From assembly GCA_964446285.1 (NCBI GenBank), contig CAYUNT010000116.1, forward strand, positions 1-14,375: a stretch of DNA of 14,375 nucleotides, read 5' to 3'. The position numbers were made by a program, and so were the translations under genes. Under the pieces are notes generated by a model. It made no database searches, was not told the DNA's origin, and saw only the letters and a list, made by a program, of their open reading frames with translations. Shown here piece after piece: positions 1-6,781 of this stretch; position 1 is the stretch's first letter, and the number at the start of each line of letters is the position of its first letter. The DNA comes from CAYUNT01 sp964446285 (lineage in GTDB: Bacteria > Sumerlaeota > Sumerlaeia > SLMS01 > CAYUNT01).

Positions 1-226
1 GATATATGCAATAATCCTAAACCAAAGGGGCACCATGTTCCTGTTGCTCCCGGCACATCCGGCGGAAAACAGATAAATAACGGAATGCGGGCAGGCGCTC
101 GACCGGCGGCGAATCTGATTTTTCCGGGGCGAATCAGCCGCGCCGCGCGCCGCGGAAAGGACCTCAGTTGACTCTCGTTCGGCGGCGAGATACGCACTGG
201 ATTCGCTTTGTGGAGGATTGGTTTCC
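1..226. other. Leader / intergenic region upstream of lutA
   Basis: No convincing gene is seen here. The stretch holds a direct repeat GGCGAATC at 108-115 and 128-135, spaced 20 bp start to start. It also holds an inverted pair, CTGATT (115-120) and AATCAG (132-137), and a TTGACT at 168-173 that could be a -35 box but has no good -10 partner at 17-18 nt. The repeats could be an operator for the lactate genes; this is inference only. Confidence 0.4.
212..216 (+). promoter_or_regulatory. Shine-Dalgarno sequence deciding the lutA start
   Basis: GGAGG lies 10 nt before the TTG at 227 but only 1 nt before the TTG at 218. The spacing favours 227 as the start of lutA although the frame is open from 218. 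Confidence 0.55.
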
Positions 227-1117
227 TTGACTCTTTCGACCTCGAATCCGCCTGTGACCCTTTCATCTGATATTATAGGTTCCGCCGAGGCGGTGCCCGT
301 ACGTCCCGCGCCCGGATGTCAGATTCATCTGCTCGCGACCTGCCTGTGCGATGCCTTTTATCCCGGCGCGGCAATGGCGGCGGCGGAGTGCATCGAGGCT
401 GTGGCGGGATTTCGCGTGGTCTTCGACGAACGCCAAACCTGTTGCGGGCAGCCTGCGTTCAACAGCGGCGACTGGCAAGCGGCCCGCATGGTGGCGCGCC
501 ATACGCTCAAGGTCTTCCGCGGCGCGAAATGCGTTGTCGTGCCATCGGGTTCGTGCGCGGCGATGATCCGCCGCATGTATCCGAGGCTGTTCGAGGGTGA
601 GCCGGATTGTGAAGAGGCCCGGGCGCTCGCCGCGCGCACTTGGGAATTCACGGAGTTCCTTGTGCGCGGGGCGGGCATCGAGCGCTGGCCGGGCCGCTGC
701 AAGCGAACCGTGGCGTATCACCGCTCGTGCCATACGCGCGAGCTGGGCGCCGGCGCGCTGGCGGAGAATTTGCTGCGCACCATCGACGGTCTCGATTTGC
801 GCGAAATCCCCGCGCCCGAGCAATGCTGCGGATTTGGCGGGACGTTTGCCGTGGCGTTTCCGTGGACAAGCCGCGAGATTGGGCGCGCTAAATTGGAGGC
901 CTTCGCGGCGGCCGGCGCGCACGAGATTATTTCGGGCGACATGGGATGCCTGATGCACCTCGACGGCTTGCGGCGGCGCATGGCGAAAGACGGCGAAGGC
1001 GAGGGCGAGTGGGGGAGCAAACCCGGACGGAAGGAGGCGCTAACCATGCCTTTCCGCCACATCGCGGAGGTTTTGTGCGAATCTTGGCAAAACCGAAAGG
1101 GAGAATCAGCCAAGTAA
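227..1117 (+). CDS. lutA: LutA-type lactate utilisation Fe-S protein (two CCG cysteine-rich domains)
   Basis: This is the LutA/LldE subunit of the LutABC complex, which oxidises L-lactate to pyruvate in the cytoplasm. It resembles the cysteine-rich subunits of heterodisulfide reductase and glycolate oxidase (GlcF). Two CCG modules are visible, numbered from the TTG at 227: CCGQP at residues 72-74 followed by PSGSC (C110), and HRSCH (C168) followed by CCGFGG at 200-205, then the MGCLMH motif near the C-terminus. These match the family's cluster-binding pattern, and the length (296 aa) is slightly above the usual 240-260. The extra residues are a poorly conserved N-terminus before QIHLLATCLCD, so a later start is possible; a GGAGG at 212-216 supports the TTG at 227. 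The LutB-LutC fusion follows 118 nt downstream on the same strand, as expected for a lut operon. No lactate permease or GntR-type regulator is seen in the window. Confidence 0.86.
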   Translation: MTLSTSNPPVTLSSDIIGSAEAVPVRPAPGCQIHLLATCLCDAFYPGAAMAAAECIEAVAGFRVVFDERQTCCGQPAFNSGDWQAARMVARHTLKVFRGAKCVVVPSGSCAAMIRRMYPRLFEGEPDCEEARALAARTWEFTEFLVRGAGIERWPGRCKRTVAYHRSCHTRELGAGALAENLLRTIDGLDLREIPAPEQCCGFGGTFAVAFPWTSREIGRAKLEAFAAAGAHEIISGDMGCLMHLDGLRRRMAKDGEGEGEWGSKPGRKEALTMPFRHIAEVLCESWQNRKGESAK

Positions 1118-1159
1118 TTATGCATGTTCTTTCAGGCAATTAGCCCACAAATTCGATTG

Positions 1160-1204
1160 GCCCCATAGGTCTCATTCGTCTCATAAGTCCCATCGGTCCC
1201 ATTT
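1160..1204. repeat. 9-bp tandem minisatellite between lutA and lutBC
   Basis: Five degenerate 9-mers run in tandem, consensus GTCYCATNN on the plus strand: gccccatag, gtctcattc, gtctcataa, gtcccatcg, gtcccattt. The first five or six positions are conserved and the last two or three vary. The array sits in the 118-nt gap just before the lutBC start. On the minus strand it would encode a Gly/Glu-Thr-rich tripeptide repeat, which I take as incidental. Confidence 0.75.
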
Positions 1205-1235
1205 TCGCGATCCATTGGCCAGCATTCGGTGTCGT

Positions 1236-3407
1236 ATGAATTCCACTTCTTCAGAAAATCCTTCCGCCAAGCCGCCGATGTCGTTCGAAGCCGCCGGGCG
1301 CGGCCAGCCGCATGAGGCGCGCGAGGCCGTGGCGGATGCGGCTCGGCGCAAAGTCGTCCAGCGCGCCCAGCGCATCGCGGAACGTCTGCATGATCCGCAA
1401 GGCGTTCGGCGGTTGGCGGAAGAAGTGCGCGCGCGGGCAACGATCCGCCTGGACGATCTTCTCCCGCTGGCGGAAAAGCGGCTTGCCGACAACGGAATCC
1501 ATGTGCATCGCGCCGCGTCGAGCGAGGACGCCTGCCGTCTGATCGCGTCGATTTGCCGCCGCGCCGGGGCGAGCGTGATTTCCAAATCGAAAAGCATGGT
1601 TACAGAGGAAATTGCCCTCAACGCCCACCTGGAGCGCGAGGGATTTCGCCCGGTCGAGACGGACCTTGGCGAGTTTGTTGTGCAGATCGACCACGACCGC
1701 CCGACGCATATCGTGACGCCGATCATCCACAAAAACCGCCGCCAGGTGGCCAAATCCTTCGAGCGCGAGGGTCTGGGTCCCTACACGGAAGACCCCGAGG
1801 CGCTGACGATGCAGGCGCGCGCGCACCTGCGCCAGGTGTTTCAACAGGCCGAGGTGGGAATCACCGGCGCGAATTTCGTCGTGGCGGAAACCGGACGGTT
1901 TGTCATCGTCACAAACGAAGGCAATGGCCGGTTTTGCGCCACCGCGCCGCGCGTGCATATCGCCATCACTGGCATCGAGAAGATCGTCGAACACGAGGCG
2001 GATTTGGCGCCGCTGCTCAAACTCCTCGCGCGCTCCTCGACAGGCATGGACCTTACTGTCTATACGCATTTCGTTTCCGGGCCGCGCCGCGCGGGCGACC
2101 CGGACGGACCCGAGGAAGTGCACCTGATCTTTCTCGACAATGGCCGGTCGCGCGTGGCCGCCGGGCCGTATCGCGAAATGCTTCGGTGCATCCGGTGCGG
2201 CGCGTGCCTGAATGTGTGCCCGGTGTATCGGCAAGTGACGGGGCATGCTTACGGAGGCGTGTATTCCGGGCCGATGGGCGCGGTGCTTTCGCCGCTGCTT
2301 GGGGGTGAGGTCACACTGCGCGAGCGCGCAGAGTTGCCGTTTGCCTCGTCGCTCTGCGGTGCGTGCGAAGAAGTCTGCCCCGTGCGCATTCCGATTCCGC
2401 GATTGTTGCTGGGGCTGCGAGCGGAATTGCAGGCGCAAGGCCGGAAACCCGAAGGCACGCCACCGTTCGGCGCGTGGGCGCGAATGGCATCACATCCGCT
2501 GGCGTGGCGGGCGACGCTTGCGGCCGGGCGCGTCGCAAAGTGGCATGGGGCGGGCCTGCTGCCTGGGAATCCACTGGGAAGATGGTCGGGCGAACGCGAG
2601 TTGCCCGAGTGGCCCGCGGCGAAGGAAACCTTTCGCGCGCAATGGCGGCGGCGAAAAACCGCCAATGAAAAACTCTCTGGCAGTATGGATCAATTTAGCT
2701 TTTCTGCATTATCAGACAAGTCAGACAAGTCGGACAGGTCAGGCAAATTGTGCGAGGCAAGCGAAGCGGACGCTTGCCGCGAATCGGATAGGGAAAGCGT
2801 TATCCGCCAACTCCAGTCCGCGCCCCCCGCCGAATTATGGAAAGAATTCGCTTGTCGCATCGAGCAATTGGGCGGGCGCGCGATTTTGTGCGAATCGTCC
2901 GCAGATGCGCGGGCATGGCTTCTGGCCCTTGCCGCTGAACGCAAATTACGGCGCGTTATTTCAGACATGGAGGCAATTCGCCTTTTGAATTGGGACAATG
3001 GCGACGCCGAATCCGCTTGTCTCGACATCGCCGCTCCAGGGGATCGCGCCGCGGCCTTCGAGGCGGAAATCGGCCTCACAACATGCGATTTGGCAATCGC
3101 CGAAACCGGAACGGTCGTGCTGCGATCCAATTCCGAACGCGCGCGCCTGGCCAGCCTCGCCCCTCCAATTCATGTCGCCATTCTGCCCTTGCCGCGCCTT
3201 GTGGCCGACATATTCGATGCCATTAATCCTCAATCGCAGCGCAGCAAATCGAAGTCCGCCTCCGCACCTCATCTTTCTCCTCCCGCTGGCGAAGTCTGGA
3301 TCACCGGCTCCAGCCGCACCGCCGACATCGAAGGCATCATCGTCCATGGCGTCCACGGCCCGCGCGAACTCATTATTCTGGGCATCCCAGCGGCAGTGGA
3401 CGAATAA
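1236..3407 (+). CDS. lutBC: LutB-LutC fusion protein (LUD domain, 2x[4Fe-4S] ferredoxin domain, second LUD domain)
   Basis: A single 723-residue protein joins two normally separate subunits of the lactate-oxidising LutABC complex. The LutB part (about 1-470) has an N-terminal LUD domain. It then has a dicluster ferredoxin domain with CIRCGACLNVCP (C318, C321, C324, C328) and CGACEEVCP (C374, C377, C381), and then a LutB-type C-terminal tail. The LutC part (about 525-723) is a second LUD domain recognisable by ISDMEA, the DLAIAETGTVVL core, and the HVAILPLPRLV and GSSRTADIEGIIVHGVHGP motifs. LutB alone is about 470 aa and LutC about 200-240 aa, so the sum fits a full fusion with neither part truncated. 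Residues about 486-515 form a hydrophilic linker encoded by repeat DNA (see 2713-2778). The frame is open from a TTG at 1215; I prefer the ATG at 1236, though neither has a clear Shine-Dalgarno and the ATG at 1278 is also possible. It probably shares a transcript with lutA. Confidence 0.85.
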   Translation: MNSTSSENPSAKPPMSFEAAGRGQPHEAREAVADAARRKVVQRAQRIAERLHDPQGVRRLAEEVRARATIRLDDLLPLAEKRLADNGIHVHRAASSEDACRLIASICRRAGASVISKSKSMVTEEIALNAHLEREGFRPVETDLGEFVVQIDHDRPTHIVTPIIHKNRRQVAKSFEREGLGPYTEDPEALTMQARAHLRQVFQQAEVGITGANFVVAETGRFVIVTNEGNGRFCATAPRVHIAITGIEKIVEHEADLAPLLKLLARSSTGMDLTVYTHFVSGPRRAGDPDGPEEVHLIFLDNGRSRVAAGPYREMLRCIRCGACLNVCPVYRQVTGHAYGGVYSGPMGAVLSPLLGGEVTLRERAELPFASSLCGACEEVCPVRIPIPRLLLGLRAELQAQGRKPEGTPPFGAWARMASHPLAWRATLAAGRVAKWHGAGLLPGNPLGRWSGERELPEWPAAKETFRAQWRRRKTANEKLSGSMDQFSFSALSDKSDKSDRSGKLCEASEADACRESDRESVIRQLQSAPPAELWKEFACRIEQLGGRAILCESSADARAWLLALAAERKLRRVISDMEAIRLLNWDNGDAESACLDIAAPGDRAAAFEAEIGLTTCDLAIAETGTVVLRSNSERARLASLAPPIHVAILPLPRLVADIFDAINPQSQRSKSKSASAPHLSPPAGEVWITGSSRTADIEGIIVHGVHGPRELIILGIPAAVDE
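2713..2748. repeat. 9-bp tandem minisatellite inside the lutBC linker
   Basis: Four 9-mers in tandem: cagacaagt twice, then cggacaggt and caggcaaat. In frame they encode the Ser-Asp-Lys/Arg repeat SDKSDKSDRSGK between the LutB and LutC halves. The period of nine keeps the frame open. The unit differs from the one at 1160-1204 but has the same length and style. Confidence 0.75.
2756..2778. repeat. Perfect inverted repeat inside the lutBC linker
   Basis: GGCAAGCG (2756-2763) and CGCTTGCC (2771-2778) form an 8-bp perfect stem with a 7-nt loop. It starts 8 nt after the 9-bp repeat array, within the coding sequence of the same linker. Together they make the linker look like intergenic repeat DNA that is now translated. 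Confidence 0.6.
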
Positions 3408-3541
3408 CGCAACAGCGAGGCAACGGATGCCGATTGACATCGAGCGCTTCTTTGCTACGGCAAATAGCGCACGCGGCGCGATATTGCGCCATTCTCGATA
3501 TTCCTCTCCGGACGCCCCAAAAGAGAATAGCAGAAAGTCCA
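3408..3541. other. Gap between lutBC and maf, with possible promoter and palindrome
   Basis: A consensus -35 hexamer TTGACA lies at 3434-3439, but no good -10 box is seen 16-18 nt downstream. A near-palindrome of 16 bp, with GGCGC (3475-3479) facing GCGCC (3486-3490) around an AT-rich centre, could be a protein-binding site. The frame upstream of the maf ATG is open back to a TTG at 3434, but that extension does not look like Maf. Confidence 0.3.
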
Positions 3542-4228
3542 ATGCCAAAAAGCAAATCCAGCCGGTCAAAAAGTCAGCCCATTCCGATTACTCCCTGCGA
3601 GAGGCCGTTGGTGCTGGCGTCGAAATCGCCGCGGCGGCAGGAATTGCTGCGGCTGATGGGATTTGCGTTTGAGGTGATGGAAAGCGGGGTGGATGAGTCG
3701 GCAATTCAGGCGGATCATCCGAGGACTTTTGCATTGCGGGCGGCCTTCGCGAAGGCGCGCGAGGTGGCAAGGCGCGCGCCCGAGCCGGCGCTGGTGATCG
3801 CGGCGGATACTGTGGTTTCGCTGGAGATGCGCCTGTTTGGCAAACCGCGTTCGGCGGAGGAGGCCCGGTCGATGTTGCGTTCGCTTTCCGGCCGCACGCA
3901 TATCGTCACAACCGCAGTGGCTATTGCGGAAGCGGGGCGCCCGTCAGTTCTTCTCGACAGCGAGGAAACGCGCGTCCACTTCAGGCCGCTCGATGAGCAA
4001 ACCATAAATTCTTACATCAAAACTGGCGAGCCATTCGACAAAGCCGGAGCGTATGGCATTCAGGGACACGGCGGCGCGCTTGTGGATTCCATCGAGGGCG
4101 ATTACTACAATGTGGTGGGATTTCCCTGCGAATTGTTCGTGAAAATGCTCGGACAATTCATTGACACGCGCGGCCACAAAGCCCCGCCCGTGCGATGGAA
4201 GCCTTCCGTCAACGGCAATTCGGAGTAA
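3542..4228 (+). CDS. maf: Maf family nucleotide pyrophosphatase (YhdE-like)
   Basis: Maf proteins hydrolyse nucleoside triphosphates to the monophosphate and pyrophosphate. The YhdE subgroup prefers dTTP and UTP and is thought to clean the nucleotide pool; older names call it a septum formation inhibitor. From the ATG at 3542 the protein is 228 aa. It shows the N-terminal SKSPRRQELL signature (S27-L36), AADTVV with the presumed catalytic Asp89, GKP (100-102), TGEPFDKAGAYGIQG (161-175) and the family's IEGDYYNVVGFP near the C-terminus. The SPRR form of the first motif argues for the YhdE rather than the YceF subgroup. About 20 basic, Ser-rich residues precede the domain. The frame is open from a TTG at 3434, but that region is unlike Maf; a weak AGAAAG lies before the ATG at 3542. 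The gene is convergent with the next one, their stop codons 9 nt apart, and no clear terminator lies between them. Confidence 0.9.
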   Translation: MPKSKSSRSKSQPIPITPCERPLVLASKSPRRQELLRLMGFAFEVMESGVDESAIQADHPRTFALRAAFAKAREVARRAPEPALVIAADTVVSLEMRLFGKPRSAEEARSMLRSLSGRTHIVTTAVAIAEAGRPSVLLDSEETRVHFRPLDEQTINSYIKTGEPFDKAGAYGIQGHGGALVDSIEGDYYNVVGFPCELFVKMLGQFIDTRGHKAPPVRWKPSVNGNSE

Positions 4229-4237
4229 AAGACTCGG

Positions 4238-6781
4238 TCATTGAGCTTTGGGGCGGGGGAGAATTTCGCTGACATACACGCCGCCGGATTCGGGCCAGCG
4301 GCGGTGCAAGCGGGGGGATTTCATCAGGTCCTGAAACCGATCCCACTCCGCGGCAGTGAAACGCGGGCGGAAATATCGCGCCATATACATCCTTAACTCC
4401 GTGTGATTTATAAGGACATATCTGCATTTTTCCGCAAGCAGGCCGTCGAGAAGCGAATCGGCATCGGCGCTATTCTGGATGCGCCGCAGGACGATCGGGA
4501 CGTCGAACCAATCGCTTGCAAGAATTGGAATGTAACTGGGATAGCCTCGGAATTCGCCGATATACATTGCTTTTTCGCCCGGCCGCGCATGGAGGCCAAG
4601 CCATTCCACGCATGGATAGTAGTTCAGCGCGGAACGCAGATAATCGGCGTGTGACACAAATCCCAATGCCGCCGGAATCGGACGGGGATTTTGTTCTGTG
4701 GCGATGTAGCGAGCGGTCCAGTATGTTCCCCATGCCGAGGCGAAGAGCATGGCAAAGAGCATGGAAAAGCCAAGCGCTGGCATGGAATTGCGAGAAATGC
4801 GTCCATGCGCGCCGCGCATCCATGAGGCGATCATTGCGCCGCCGCAGGCCGCCGCAAGCGCCCAGACGATCAGCAGAAACCGATTGCTCGGATACGCGCT
4901 GAAAAACACAACGAAGCAAAACAAGGCAAATGCCGTCACCAGGCGCGTAGCATTCCGAGAACGTGCGGCGTCTGATGAGTCGGCGGCGTTTTGTTCATGG
5001 GCGACGTTGTCTTCCTTCTGCTCTTCGGTTGCGTCTTCGTCGGAGGCGCGACGCTTTTGCGTTCGCCAGCGCGAGGCAGCCCAGGCGAAAACCCAAGGAA
5101 ACAAAAGCAAATATCCCGGGCCGGGATTCTGCGATTCATATTGGCTCCAATAGAAGGCAGTGTCGAAAGGCGACAGGGCGAAATCCAGCGTTCGGAAAGC
5201 AATGCGGCGCACGGGAGCGGGCGCATGGAGCAACGCGCGCGAAAGGACAACTTCAATTAGTCCGGATGATTCATCCACTCGCCCGGTGCGCGCGATTCCT
5301 TTTTCGGATTTCTTTGCGTTGTAGAACGCGGCGGATTCATTGGTCCATTCGCCGCCGCCGAAAATGCCGTGTGCAAATGGATAGACAGGATTCCCTGTTA
5401 GAATCACATTTTTCGCAAACCACGGTCCAGAGCACAATGCCCCGGCGAGGGCGAAGGCAGCGAATTGACGCAAGCGGTCGCGGCGGCTGGTGGCTGCCTT
5501 GCCCCATGCCTGCATCCGCATGGGATCATGGGCCTGTCTTCGTGCGAAGATCACAATGGCCGTAACAAAAGCCGCGGGGGCGAGGCAGGTGTATTTGGTG
5601 GCCACTGCCGCGCCGCAGAAAAATCCCGCCGCAATAACGTCGGGGGTTCGCTGTGCGTTGCCGCGCAGCCCGCTGGCATTGAGCCAGCGTTCGAGCGCCC
5701 AGAGTGCCGCGAGCAAATACGCCGTGGTTCCCATATCCACAAACGACCAACCGGCAACAATGGCCGCAACCGGGGTCGAAAGAAATAGCGCCGCGGCCAG
5801 CCATCGAGCCAGCGATTGCGCCGCCGGGGTGCGGTTCGAGGTCATGCGGGCTGCGAGCGAACCGGCCAGAACAGCGGCAAGAGGCAAGTGAATCCAGTGC
5901 AGAAGTTTCGCCGCGACGTCATTCGCCACGCCCAAACCCAGCGTGAATAACATCTCGATCAGAAAAGGGAAATTGGTGAATGCACTGTTTGGAATATAAT
6001 GAATGCGTCCGTTGCGCAGATATTCCTGAGGCCCGAACAAGTGATAGCGCAGCCCATCGGATTCCACGGCGGGCGCCAGCGCGGCAAGAAGCGATACGGC
6101 CAGGGCAAGCGCGGCAAGGATTTTGCAGATAAGTATTATGCAATTGGCGCAAGGGAAATGGGGCATGTGCGGCGGATAGAAAGAATCGGACGGATGCGGA
6201 TAGCGATATTCCAGGGACTGTTTCCGGCCTACTCTTTTACATATCAGAGGAATATATTGTTCGAGTCCGAGTGCGGCCAGTAGGAGTCCGGGAGCAAGTG
6301 AAAGCGCAAGCCATAGGCGCGACAATGCGCCCAGGCATCCCAGCGCAAAAACCAGCATGGCGAGAATAGCCAGCCCGCCCAACGCCGCCACGGCATGTTC
6401 GTCCGCCGTGGAATCCTTTGCGTTTCTGGCACTGTTTCCGCTTTCGCGCGGCCACAGGCCTGTCCATTTGCCTGCAGCGCGTCCAAGCCCCCAGGCGGAA
6501 ATCAAGCACAGCGCGGCAAATCCAAGGGCGGCGGCTTGTTCCCGCGGAAATTGCCATTCGATGGACGTTTCTCCCTCTGCGGCCCTTCTTGCCGATGTCC
6601 ATCCTTCCGACGCTTTGCTCCATTGATAGAATCGCGGCGGATAGCCGGAAAGATACAGCGCGATCATTCCGGCCACCCAGGCCCATCCAAGCACGGCCAG
6701 CGCGCGCCTCATCGAGGCGGAATGGCCAAGCGCTTCCGGCGATTTGGGAGCCTTGAAATCGTCGCGGGCGGAATCACTCAT
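4238..6781 (-). CDS. GT-C-type integral membrane glycosyltransferase-like protein
   Basis: A large polytopic membrane protein (847 aa from the ATG at 6781) with roughly a dozen hydrophobic segments. It fits the GT-C superfamily, the PMT/ArnT-like enzymes that move sugars from a polyprenyl-phosphate donor on the outer face of the cytoplasmic membrane. Supporting signs are the first-loop motif AVESDGLRYHL (about 239-247), with an acidic pair positioned like the catalytic Asp of GT-C enzymes, then ATKYTCL (about 394-400) and WFAKNVILTGNPVYPF (about 454-468), which I know from this family. The C-terminal soluble part carries a pattern of the EFRGYPSYIPILASDWFDVP and CRYVLINHTEL type, common in such proteins. 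A hydrophilic, charged stretch around EEQKEDN separates two membrane regions. The frame extends to 6889, but the ATG at 6781 overlaps the radical SAM stop by 8 nt and gives a better N-terminus, suggesting translational coupling. Donor and acceptor are unknown. Confidence 0.75.
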   Translation of the reverse strand: MSDSARDDFKAPKSPEALGHSASMRRALAVLGWAWVAGMIALYLSGYPPRFYQWSKASEGWTSARRAAEGETSIEWQFPREQAAALGFAALCLISAWGLGRAAGKWTGLWPRESGNSARNAKDSTADEHAVAALGGLAILAMLVFALGCLGALSRLWLALSLAPGLLLAALGLEQYIPLICKRVGRKQSLEYRYPHPSDSFYPPHMPHFPCANCIILICKILAALALAVSLLAALAPAVESDGLRYHLFGPQEYLRNGRIHYIPNSAFTNFPFLIEMLFTLGLGVANDVAAKLLHWIHLPLAAVLAGSLAARMTSNRTPAAQSLARWLAAALFLSTPVAAIVAGWSFVDMGTTAYLLAALWALERWLNASGLRGNAQRTPDVIAAGFFCGAAVATKYTCLAPAAFVTAIVIFARRQAHDPMRMQAWGKAATSRRDRLRQFAAFALAGALCSGPWFAKNVILTGNPVYPFAHGIFGGGEWTNESAAFYNAKKSEKGIARTGRVDESSGLIEVVLSRALLHAPAPVRRIAFRTLDFALSPFDTAFYWSQYESQNPGPGYLLLFPWVFAWAASRWRTQKRRASDEDATEEQKEDNVAHEQNAADSSDAARSRNATRLVTAFALFCFVVFFSAYPSNRFLLIVWALAAACGGAMIASWMRGAHGRISRNSMPALGFSMLFAMLFASAWGTYWTARYIATEQNPRPIPAALGFVSHADYLRSALNYYPCVEWLGLHARPGEKAMYIGEFRGYPSYIPILASDWFDVPIVLRRIQNSADADSLLDGLLAEKCRYVLINHTELRMYMARYFRPRFTAAEWDRFQDLMKSPRLHRRWPESGGVYVSEILPRPKAQ

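Noticed and set aside
35..76. 13-codon plus-strand open frame with AGGGG just upstream
   Set aside because: Too short to support without conservation; it has no regulatory codon pattern, and the window edge hides the upstream context.
168..196. Sigma-70 promoter for lutA with TTGACT as -35
   Set aside because: The -10 position at 17 nt spacing reads TACGCA, a poor match, so I do not list it as a promoter.
1160..1204. Minus-strand tripeptide repeat protein over the 9-bp array
   Set aside because: The frame runs antisense into the start of lutBC and has no start signal or homologue; the period of nine simply keeps any frame open.
1251..2438. 395-codon open frame opposite the LutB part
   Set aside because: It is antisense to the conserved LUD and ferredoxin domains; its composition is that of a GC-rich shadow frame.
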